A DNA stretch of 64,000 nt from assembly GCA_002359895.1 (NCBI GenBank), contig DEOB01000004.1, forward strand, positions 62,001 through 126,000, given 5' to 3'. The position numbers were made by a program, and so were the translations under genes. Positions within the stretch are counted from its first letter, which is position 1, and each line of letters opens with the position of its first letter. Shown here one piece after another: positions 1-6,737 of the stretch. The notes under the pieces are model-generated. The model saw nothing but the letters and a program-made list of their open reading frames with translations, was not told the DNA's origin and did no database searches. Origin of the DNA: Stenotrophomonas sp. UBA2629. GTDB taxonomy: Bacteria; Pseudomonadota; Gammaproteobacteria; Xanthomonadales; Xanthomonadaceae.

Positions 1-2
1 CA

Positions 3-263
3 TACAGTGCCTTCCGCGAAAACTTTGGTCCGCACGGTGACCGCCCCGCCACCGGCCTTGCGGGATGGCTGCACGAGCGTGGCATCACCGAGGTGCATGT
101 CTGCGGCCTGGCGCGCGACTACTGCGTGCTGTGGAGTGCGCAGGATGCGGCTATCAGCGGCTTCCGCGTACGTTTTCTGTGGGAGCTGACGCGACCGGTT
201 TCGGCCAACAATGATGCAGCGGTGCGCATTGCGTTGAACGAAGGTGGCGTCGAGATTATGTAA
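3..263 (+). CDS. pncA: Nicotinamidase, C-terminal part (gene cut by window edge)
   Basis: This is the last 86 residues of an isochorismatase-fold amidohydrolase that converts nicotinamide to nicotinate in NAD salvage. The frame opens at base 3 and ends with TAA at 261-263. It begins YSAFRENFG, the segment carrying the substrate-loop Tyr and Phe of nicotinamidases, and later shows CGLARDYCV, where the second Cys is the expected nucleophile. The closing strand GGVEIM is also typical. The N-terminal Asp and metal-ligand His residues lie outside the window. It is convergent with purU. Pyrazinamidase activity would be expected from the family but is not visible here. Confidence 0.9.
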   Translation, partial: YSAFRENFGPHGDRPATGLAGWLHERGITEVHVCGLARDYCVLWSAQDAAISGFRVRFLWELTRPVSANNDAAVRIALNEGGVEIM

Positions 264-344
264 TGCACGCGGTGTGAACTGCGTTTTGTCGCCGGTGCGA
301 TTTGCAGGCGTTTTGGGGCTGCGTTTTCTTTGCAGTCAAAAACT

Positions 345-393
345 GCCCCCATCCGCCCTCCGGGCACCTTCCCCCGCACGCGGGAGAAGGGAT
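345..393. repeat. Dispersed hairpin repeat, copy 1
   Basis: This element reads CCCCCATCCGCCCTCCGGGC, then a CCCCCGCACGCGGG-type stem followed by AGAAGGG. Near-copies occur at 6684, 11441, 18776, 18852 and 61691, all between genes. It occupies most of the 285-base gap between pncA and purU, in which I see nothing else. Its palindromic CCCGC(N)GCGGG core suggests an RNA or DNA hairpin of REP/MITE type. Confidence 0.6.
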
Positions 394-548
394 AGCGTCA
401 GCCGGCGCTTGTTACGGCGGCTTAGGCCCACTGCTTTCGCTCCTCAATACGAAAGCGGTGACCTGGTTTCCGTGGCCAGCCTGCACTCGCGGCTTCCGCG
501 ATAGCCCTTGCATCAGCTGTCGCCTTCGCAGTTGCTCACTCCTCGCCC

Positions 549-1400
549 TCAGCGAAACACCACGGTGCGATGCCCGTTGAGTACGATGCGGTGCTCCACA
601 TGGCGCCTTACCGCGCGTGCCAGCACCTGCGATTCGGTGTCGCTGCCCAGCTGCACCAGATCGCGCGGTGTCATGGCGTGGTCAACACGGGCTACGTCCT
701 GCTCGATGATCGGGCCTTCGTCCAGATCCGAAGTCACATAGTGCGCGGTAGCGCCGATGATCTTGACCCCGCGTGCGTGCGCCTGGTGGTACGGCTGCGC
801 GCCTTTGAAGCTGGGCAGGAAGCTGTGATGGATATTGATCGCGCGGCCGCTAAGGGCCTGGCACAGGCGCGGCGAGAGGATCTGCATGTAACGCGCCAAC
901 ACCACCAGATCAATGCGCTCACGCTCAACCAGGTCGATGATCTGCTGTTCCTGCTGCGCGCGGTTGTCGGCATCCACCGGCAGGTGATGGAACGGCACGC
1001 CGTACGAGCCGGCCAACGCCGCAAAATCGCTGTGGTTGGAGGCCACCGCAGCGATATCCACCTTCAACTGGCGGCTGTGCGCTCGGAACAGCAGGTCATT
1101 GAGACAGTGGCCCTGCTTGCTCACCAGCACCAGCAGACGGGCACGGCGACGCGCGTCATGCAGCTCCCACTGCATGCGGAATTCCTCGCCCAGCGCCTGC
1201 AGCCGGGTGCGCACGGCCGGTACATCGCCCTTGTTGGTGGTGTCGAAATGCACGCGCAGGAAGAACCGCCCACTTTCATCGTCACCGAACTGCTGGGCGT
1301 CGAGGATGTTGCAGCCAGCGTCAAACAGCAGGCCGGAGACGCGGTAGACAATGCCGGTACGGTCCGGGCAGGAAAGCGTGAGGATGAAGTCCGGGCGCAT
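549..1400 (-). CDS. purU: Formyltetrahydrofolate deformylase
   Basis: Hydrolyses 10-formyl-THF to formate and THF, supplying formate for PurT and balancing one-carbon units in the cytosol. From the chosen ATG the protein is 283 residues, matching E. coli PurU (280). An N-terminal ACT domain (about 5-85, FILTLSCPDRTG onward) is followed by a formyltransferase fold with INIHHSFLPSF (catalytic Asn and His) and DLDEGPIIEQDV (catalytic Asp region). An upstream in-frame ATG at 1412 would add four residues; neither has a clear Shine-Dalgarno, and I chose 1400 because the family begins just before the ACT strand. Monocistronic as far as visible. Confidence 0.93.
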   Translation of the reverse strand: MRPDFILTLSCPDRTGIVYRVSGLLFDAGCNILDAQQFGDDESGRFFLRVHFDTTNKGDVPAVRTRLQALGEEFRMQWELHDARRRARLLVLVSKQGHCLNDLLFRAHSRQLKVDIAAVASNHSDFAALAGSYGVPFHHLPVDADNRAQQEQQIIDLVERERIDLVVLARYMQILSPRLCQALSGRAINIHHSFLPSFKGAQPYHQAHARGVKIIGATAHYVTSDLDEGPIIEQDVARVDHAMTPRDLVQLGSDTESQVLARAVRRHVEHRIVLNGHRTVVFR

Positions 1401-1495
1401 GACCAACAACATTGCACAGGGGGGTCGCGGACAGTAACCGGTCCAGTGCCAGCGGACCACTGGCAGTTTCAGCTGACACGGTTCACGCCGCGCAC

Positions 1496-1515
1496 GGCTC
1501 GGCTCGGCTCGGCTT
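1496..1515. repeat. CGGCT tandem pentamer
   Basis: Four head-to-tail copies of CGGCT lie in the 497-base gap (1401-1897) between purU and the LysR gene. Apart from this microsatellite and the weak minus-strand reading frame described separately, I see nothing convincing in that gap. Confidence 0.5.
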
Positions 1516-1898
1516 CAGTACAGATGCACCGTCAGGCCGCTCAATTGCATCAGCAACGGGCGCACCACCAATACGCGGCCCAATGCCACCGGCATGCCCA
1601 GGCAGTAGGCCGACAACACCCGCGCCGCGTGTTGGCCGTCAAAGTGGCTGCGGTGCTCACCCGGCGCATCCGCATGGCCATGATGCCGGCCATGAAAACC
1701 GCCAGTACAAACGGTGGCCCGCGCATTCAACGTCCAACGGCCCGTGACGGCAATCAGGGTTCCAAGAGCCTGGATGTTTTCCTTTGACGACCAACCAACG
1801 ATTGCCCGGCCAGTCACCCTAGCTGCCGGCATTGCGTGGTGGTAGATCGCTTGAGCTTGGCGCTTTATAAAGAAAACCTTGGCAATCTCCTTGGACAA
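1515..1898 (-). CDS. Doubtful hypothetical ORF, possibly a gene remnant
   Basis: A 127-codon frame from a TTG at 1898 fills most of the gap between purU and the LysR gene. I do not recognise the product. Its central part is rich in His and Gly (GGFHGRHHGHADAPG) and the end is mildly hydrophobic. There is no Shine-Dalgarno, the first third has poor codon use for this genome, and the other minus-strand frame over 1590-1720 also gives a hydrophobic stretch, so this could be a decayed or frameshifted membrane protein gene. Probably not a functional gene as drawn. Confidence 0.15.
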   Translation of the reverse strand: MSKEIAKVFFIKRQAQAIYHHAMPAARVTGRAIVGWSSKENIQALGTLIAVTGRWTLNARATVCTGGFHGRHHGHADAPGEHRSHFDGQHAARVLSAYCLGMPVALGRVLVVRPLLMQLSGLTVHLY

Positions 1899-2863
1899 TG
1901 CCGCCCGGCATGAACATTCTCCACTCCATCCGCAGCTTCATCCGTACCGCCGACGCCGGCAGCCTGGCCGCCGCCGCGCGCACCCTTGGCATCAGTGCCG
2001 CCGCAGTGGGCCAGAACATCGCGCGGCTGGAAGCCCACCTGGGCGTGCGCCTGCTCAACCGCACCACGCGCCAACTGGCGCTGACCGAACGCGGTGCGCT
2101 TTACCTGGCACAGGTGCGGCATATCGAACGCGACCTGCAACGCGCACAGGCCGCAGTGACCGACCCCGACGCGACACCAGCAGGCCGCCTGCGCATTGCC
2201 AGCAGCGTCGCGTTCGGCCGGCATGTGCTTGCCCCGCTGTTGCCGGCCCTGCAACAACGCTACTCACGGCTGGAAATTGAGCTGCTGCTGTCCGACCGCA
2301 GTGTCGACCACGCGCATGAAGCGGTGGACGTCAGCATCCGCATCGAGCCGCAGCTGGAGGAAGGCCTGGTGGCGCGCGCCATCGCGCAGGTGCCGTTCGT
2401 GTTCTGCGCCGCGCCCGCCTACTTGGCCACCTCCGGCACGCCCCACACGCCTGAACAGCTGCGCGAGCACCGCTGCCTGCTGTTCCGTTATCCGTTGGAT
2501 GGACGCTACCTGCGCTGGGGGTTCGTGCGTGATGGCCTGCACTTCGACGCCGACGTGCAGCCGGCGCTGGTCAGCGATGACATCGATGCGCTGGCGGCGA
2601 TGGCTGTCAAAGGTGGCGGCATCACGCGCCTGGCTGCCTTTGTGGCCGCGCCGTATCTGGAGCGTGGTGAACTGCGGGCGTTGTTCGAGGACGGCGATGC
2701 CAATGATGCACAGGCCGCAGCCGAGCCGATGCGGGTGTTTCTGTGCGTGAGCGACCGCCGCGATCTCACCCCGAAAGTGCGCTCGCTGCTGCAGCACCTG
2801 TTGAATGCGTTGCCCGCCGATTGGCGCATCGACAACAAACGCAATGTGGTGGCGACTGCATGA
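1898..2863 (+). CDS. LysR-family transcriptional regulator
   Basis: A cytosolic DNA-binding regulator of 321 residues, normal for LysR. The winged helix-turn-helix occupies about residues 10-65 (AAAARTLGISAAAVGQNI, then LNRTTRQLALTERG), followed by a periplasmic-binding-like effector domain with the usual KGGGI near residue 235. The start could be ATG 1898 or ATG 1910; neither has a strong ribosome site. The group resembles the CrgA/DhcR-like LysR proteins (NRTTR signature), which often control a neighbouring oxidoreductase. Its 3' end faces the old yellow enzyme gene 21 bp away, so if it controls that gene it would act at a distance. The effector is unknown. Confidence 0.88.
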   Translation: MPPGMNILHSIRSFIRTADAGSLAAAARTLGISAAAVGQNIARLEAHLGVRLLNRTTRQLALTERGALYLAQVRHIERDLQRAQAAVTDPDATPAGRLRIASSVAFGRHVLAPLLPALQQRYSRLEIELLLSDRSVDHAHEAVDVSIRIEPQLEEGLVARAIAQVPFVFCAAPAYLATSGTPHTPEQLREHRCLLFRYPLDGRYLRWGFVRDGLHFDADVQPALVSDDIDALAAMAVKGGGITRLAAFVAAPYLERGELRALFEDGDANDAQAAAEPMRVFLCVSDRRDLTPKVRSLLQHLLNALPADWRIDNKRNVVATA

Positions 2864-2884
2864 CACAGCCGCCACCGCTGTACA

Positions 2885-3994
2885 TCAGTCGCTACGGCTG
2901 ACGTCGAACAAACCGCGCACGTCATGCGGCTCACAGCGCAGGTACTGCGGCGATGCGCTGATGTGCGCACCCAGTGCTGCAGCTGCATGCCACGGCCAAC
3001 GCGGGTCGTACAGAATGCCGCGCGCAATGCCGATGGCGTCGGCACGGCCTTGCTTGAGAATGGCTTCTGCCTGCGCCGGCTCGGTGATCAAACCTACCGC
3101 GATCACCGGCGTGCTGATCTGCGCCTTGATCGCCTCGGCCGCCGGCACCTGATAACCCGGCGTCACCGGAATCTGCTGACGCGGATCCAAACCACCGCTG
3201 GAGACATGCAGGAAGTGATTGCCACGCGCTTCCAGGGCCTTGGCCAGTTCAATGCTCTGCGCGACATCCCAACCACCATCCACCCAATCGGTGGCGGAAA
3301 TGCGCACGCCCAACGACATGCTGGCCGGCACCGCATCACGCACCGCATCGAACACACGCAGCAGCAGACGCATGCGGTTTTCCAGCGAACCGCCGTACGC
3401 ATCGGTGCGCTGGTTGCTCAGCGGTGACAGGAACTGATGCAGCAGATAGCCATGCGCAGCGTGGAGTTCGATCAGGTCAACGCCCAGCCGTACCGAACGC
3501 TGCGCTGCTTTCACAAAGGCCGCAACCACCGCGTCGATGCCAGCCTCATCCAGTGCCTGTGGCGTGGGTTCACCGGCAAGATACGGCAGCGCCGAGGGCG
3601 CCATCACCTGCCAGCCGTTTTCCTGATCTGGCGCGATGGCCCTGCCACCGTCCCACGGCCGCGCGGTGGAGGCCTTGCGGCCTGCATGCGCCAGCTGTAC
3701 GCCGATGGGCATGTTCGACCAGCGCCGCACCGAGGTCAGCACCTTGCTCAGCGCCGCTTCCGTGGCGTCATCCCACAGGCCCAGGTCGGCCCAGCTGATG
3801 CGCGCTTCCGGCAGCACGGCGGTGGCTTCCAGAATCAACAAACCGGCGCCGGACTGCGTCATCTGCCCAAGGTGGATGGTGTGCCAATCGGTGGCCTGAC
3901 CATCCTGCGCCGAGTACTGGCACATCGGCGCGATGACGATGCGGTTGGTTAGCGATAGCGGGCCCAAAGCCAAGGGCGAAAAGAGCTGACTCAC
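2885..3994 (-). CDS. Old yellow enzyme family NADPH:flavin oxidoreductase (XenA/YqjM type)
   Basis: A cytosolic FMN enzyme that reduces activated C=C bonds of enals, enones, nitro compounds and xenobiotics with NAD(P)H. From GTG 3994 it is 369 residues. The sequence shows APMCQYSA with Cys25, the redox-tuning Cys of the thermophilic-like (YqjM/XenA) OYE class, QLAHAGRK, the substrate-anchoring pair in ELHAAHGYL, YGGSLENR, and AVGLITEP plus GIARGIL for FMN phosphate. The longer frame to 4048 adds 18 residues not seen in the family, so I prefer the GTG. It follows the sirtuin gene in the same direction with a 72-base gap, so co-transcription is possible. Confidence 0.9.
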   Translation of the reverse strand: MSQLFSPLALGPLSLTNRIVIAPMCQYSAQDGQATDWHTIHLGQMTQSGAGLLILEATAVLPEARISWADLGLWDDATEAALSKVLTSVRRWSNMPIGVQLAHAGRKASTARPWDGGRAIAPDQENGWQVMAPSALPYLAGEPTPQALDEAGIDAVVAAFVKAAQRSVRLGVDLIELHAAHGYLLHQFLSPLSNQRTDAYGGSLENRMRLLLRVFDAVRDAVPASMSLGVRISATDWVDGGWDVAQSIELAKALEARGNHFLHVSSGGLDPRQQIPVTPGYQVPAAEAIKAQISTPVIAVGLITEPAQAEAILKQGRADAIGIARGILYDPRWPWHAAAALGAHISASPQYLRCEPHDVRGLFDVSRSD

Positions 3995-4066
3995 GTGGGG
4001 TGGTCCGGAAAAAAGAAGGCGCTCATTGCACGCCCCTGCCAGATGCATTTCAACCGGCGCGGTGGA

Positions 4067-4930
4067 TCACTGCGTATTGGTGCCGTCCAACAGAAACGCC
4101 AGTGCCTGCGCGCAGGGCATCCGCACCTTCAACGACAGCAGTGCATCGGCGCGTGTGCTGCCCAGGTTCACCATTGCGATGGGCAAGCCCGCCTTGGCCG
4201 CCGCATCAATGAAGCGGAAACCCGAATAGACCATCAACGACGACCCCACCACCAGCACCGCATCGGCCCGCTGCAGGTGGGCATGCACCGCCGCAACACG
4301 TTCACGCGGCACGTTTTCACCAAAGAAAACCACATCCGGTTTGAGGATGCCGCCGCATTGCAGACAGCCGGGTATGTGAAAGCTAGAAAAGTCTGTTTCA
4401 AGGTCGGCATCACCATCTGGAGCAATGCCAGCCTTCAACGCTTCCCAACCGGGATTGGCATCGAGCAGGCGCTGTTGCAGCTCTTCACGCGAAGACCGCG
4501 CTTCGCACCCCATGCAGCGCACCTGATCCAGGCGGCCGTGCAGATCAATCACCGTCTGGCTGCCGGCACGCTGATGCAGGCCGTCCACGTTCTGGGTGAG
4601 CAGCAGTTCAACGCGGCCGTCGGCCTCCAGCGCTGCCAACGCGTGGTGCGTGGCATTGGGCTGGGCCTGGCCAAAGCGCAGCCAACCCAGCAGGCTGCGC
4701 GCCCAATAGCGTTGACGTGCAGCCTCCTCGCCCATGAATGCCTGATAGGTCATCGGCGGCGTGCGCTTCCACTGACCATTGGCATCACGGTAATCGGGAA
4801 TGCCCGAATCCGTACTGCATCCGGCCCCCGTCACCACCAGCAAGCGGCGGTGCCGAGCGATGAATTCCGGCAGCTCGTTGATCAGCGTCGAGGACAGGCA
4901 CGGAATGTGGGCGAAGGAGGACGTACTCAT
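4067..4930 (-). CDS. Sir2-family NAD-dependent protein deacylase (class II, SIRT4-like)
   Basis: Removes acyl groups from lysine using NAD+, giving nicotinamide and O-acyl-ADP-ribose. The product is 287 residues from ATG 4930. Visible motifs are GAGCSTDSGIPDYRD (35-49), TQNVDGLHQ (112-120), the catalytic His131 in DLHGRL, and four zinc Cys (139, 142, 189, 192). GAGCS and PDYRD instead of GAGIS and PDFRG mark the class II (SIRT4-like) branch rather than E. coli CobB, so deacylation of longer or branched acyl groups is possible. The start lies 11 bases after the thioesterase stop, indicating one transcript with it. Confidence 0.92.
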   Translation of the reverse strand: MSTSSFAHIPCLSSTLINELPEFIARHRRLLVVTGAGCSTDSGIPDYRDANGQWKRTPPMTYQAFMGEEAARQRYWARSLLGWLRFGQAQPNATHHALAALEADGRVELLLTQNVDGLHQRAGSQTVIDLHGRLDQVRCMGCEARSSREELQQRLLDANPGWEALKAGIAPDGDADLETDFSSFHIPGCLQCGGILKPDVVFFGENVPRERVAAVHAHLQRADAVLVVGSSLMVYSGFRFIDAAAKAGLPIAMVNLGSTRADALLSLKVRMPCAQALAFLLDGTNTQ

Positions 4931-4941
4931 CGCAGCGGTGT

Positions 4942-5346
4942 TCAGTCCAGGCGCGGCAATGCCGGCACGGTGGTGGGGTGACCCTCGGCATCCAGCGCGA
5001 TCATCACGAAGGTGCCCTTGGTGCACAGTTCCCGTTCGCCGGTATGCAGGTCTTCGGTGACCAGCTCCACCTCCACCGTCATCGAACTGCGCCCAACGCG
5101 CACCACGCGGCCGATGGTTTCCACCATCTGCCCAACACGGATAGGCAGCTTGAAATCCACCTGGTCCGAGCGCGCGGTCACCACAGTGCGCCGCGAGTAA
5201 CGCGCAGCGGCGAGAAAGGCGGCCTTATCCATCCACGCCAGCGCCTGGCCACCAAACAGCGTGCCCATATGGTTGGTGTGGTTGGGAAACACGATCTCGG
5301 CCATGCGGATTTCAATCGGTGGAACGGTGTCGGTGATCGGGGACAT
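4942..5346 (-). CDS. Hotdog-fold acyl-CoA thioesterase (YciA/BFIT type)
   Basis: Hydrolyses acyl-CoA to free acid and CoA. The 134-residue protein contains NHMGTLFGGQALAWMD (the hotdog helix with the catalytic Asp), ARSDQVDFKLPI, and a C-terminal CTKGTFVMIALD strand, all typical of the YciA/cytosolic acyl-CoA hydrolase group. ATG 5346 has a GCAGGT ribosome site at good distance; the frame continues upstream to 5454 without family similarity. It is the first gene of a two-gene unit with the sirtuin: one enzyme lowers acyl-CoA, the other reverses protein acylation that acyl-CoA causes. The specific chain length is not readable from sequence. Confidence 0.88.
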   Translation of the reverse strand: MSPITDTVPPIEIRMAEIVFPNHTNHMGTLFGGQALAWMDKAAFLAAARYSRRTVVTARSDQVDFKLPIRVGQMVETIGRVVRVGRSSMTVEVELVTEDLHTGERELCTKGTFVMIALDAEGHPTTVPALPRLD

Positions 5347-5496
5347 GACCTGCAACCTGTGGAGTTTGTACGAATGATACGCCCGGGCAGCCGTGCCGCC
5401 GGTGTATGCGAGGTGATGAACGCCAGCGTCTGTCGCCGCGCATCCGCACGCCAAGCCATCCGTTCAATGGACCTTGAATCTGCAGGGAGCGCAGAC

Positions 5497-5530
5497 AAAA
5501 ACACCCCGTTGCGTTCGCTCCGGGGTGTGG
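5497..5530 (-). terminator. Rho-independent terminator of nrdB
   Basis: Read on the minus strand, ACACCCCG and CGGGGTGT form an 8-bp stem with a 12-base loop, followed directly by TTTTTGTC. It lies 50 bases past the nrdB stop. Confidence 0.88.
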
Positions 5531-5579
5531 CTTGTGTGATGCACGCACTACGTTTATGCAGTGCGTACGCCGTGGCCGA

Positions 5580-6599
5580 TCAGAACGCCACGTCGAAGGA
5601 GACTTCGCCCTGCACACCCACCTGGTAGGCCGAGACGCGGCGCTCGAAGAAGTTGGTCAGCTCCTGCACGTCCTGCAGCTCCATGAACGGCAGCGGGTTG
5701 CGCACGTTGTACTTCTTGGCCATGCCCAGCTTGACGAAGTGATTGTCGGCGCAATGCTGCAGGTACTGGCGCATGTCGCGGGTGGAGATGCCGGCCACGC
5801 CGCCGGACAGCACGTCCTCGGCGAACTGTACTTCGCACTCGATGGCTTCGGCCAACATTTCGTAGACCTCCTGCTCCATCTTGGCGTCAAACAGATCGGG
5901 CTCTTCTGCGCGGATGGTGCGCACGCATTCGAAGGCGAAATCCATGTGGCAGCTTTCGTCGCGGAACACCCAGTTGGTGCCCGACGCCAAACCCGGCAGC
6001 AGGCCACGCGAACGGAAGTAGTACACGTAGGCAAACGCGGCAAAGAAGAACAGGCCTTCGATGCAGGCGGCAAAGCAGATCTGGTTGAGCAGGAACTGGC
6101 GGCGCTGCTCACGCGTTTCGATGCGGGTAATGCCCTGCAGCGAGTCGATCCACTTGAAGCAGAAATCGGCCTTCTTTTTGATGGAGTCGATGTTCTCCAC
6201 CGCGTCGAACGCCTTGAAGCGCTCTTCCGGGTCCGGCAGGTAGTTGTCCAGCAAGGTCAGGTAGAACTGCACGTGCAGCGCTTCCTCATACAGCTGGCGC
6301 GACAGGTACATGCGCGCTTCCGGCGCATTGAGGTGCTGGTACAGGTTCAGCACCAGGTTGTTGGAAACGATGGAATCACCGGTGGCAAAAAACGCCACCA
6401 GGCGGTGAATCAAATGGCGATCGGCCGGCGACATCTTCTGATGCAGGTCGGTGATGTCGATCTGGAAGTTGATCTCATCCACGGTCCAGCTGTTCTTGAT
6501 GGCGTTGCGGTACATCTCGTAGAAGTCCGGGTAACGCATCGGACGCAGCGTCAGCTCGAAGCCGGGATCGAGCAGCATTTGATTGGGTTTTGCGGGCAT
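5580..6599 (-). CDS. nrdB: Class I ribonucleoside-diphosphate reductase, beta (radical) subunit
   Basis: Houses the di-iron/tyrosyl radical cofactor that starts nucleotide reduction in NrdA. The protein has 339 residues from ATG 6599, which has GGAG seven bases upstream. The full ligand set is present: Asp75 (GDSIV), Glu106 and His109 (EALH), the radical Tyr113 four residues after that His, Glu in CIEGLFFF, and Glu plus His in RDESCH. Hence it is the tyrosyl-radical type, not the Phe-containing Mn/Fe type. It is transcribed after nrdA with a 138-base gap carrying a hairpin repeat, and ends at a strong terminator. It shares the riboswitch-controlled leader of nrdA. Confidence 0.96.
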   Translation of the reverse strand: MPAKPNQMLLDPGFELTLRPMRYPDFYEMYRNAIKNSWTVDEINFQIDITDLHQKMSPADRHLIHRLVAFFATGDSIVSNNLVLNLYQHLNAPEARMYLSRQLYEEALHVQFYLTLLDNYLPDPEERFKAFDAVENIDSIKKKADFCFKWIDSLQGITRIETREQRRQFLLNQICFAACIEGLFFFAAFAYVYYFRSRGLLPGLASGTNWVFRDESCHMDFAFECVRTIRAEEPDLFDAKMEQEVYEMLAEAIECEVQFAEDVLSGGVAGISTRDMRQYLQHCADNHFVKLGMAKKYNVRNPLPFMELQDVQELTNFFERRVSAYQVGVQGEVSFDVAF

Positions 6600-6683
6600 G
6601 GGTTTCTCCAATCCCTTCTCTCGTGAAAGAAGGTGGCGCAAGGCGCCGGGTGAGGTGTTGGGGATGACGCCTGCTATCAGAGC

Positions 6684-6724
6684 GTCCTCACCCCATCCCC
6701 TCTCCCGTAGGCGGGAGAGGGGCT
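6684..6724. repeat. Dispersed hairpin repeat, copy 2 (between nrdA and nrdB)
   Basis: Reads CCTCACCCCATCCCCTCTCC then CGTAGGCG and GGAGAGGGG, forming a CCCCTCTCCCG/CGGGAGAGGGG stem of 11 bp. It lies inside the nrdAB transcript, where it could stabilise the nrdA messenger end or reduce read-through into nrdB. Confidence 0.7.
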
Positions 6725-6737
6725 TGTCGGCGCTGCC

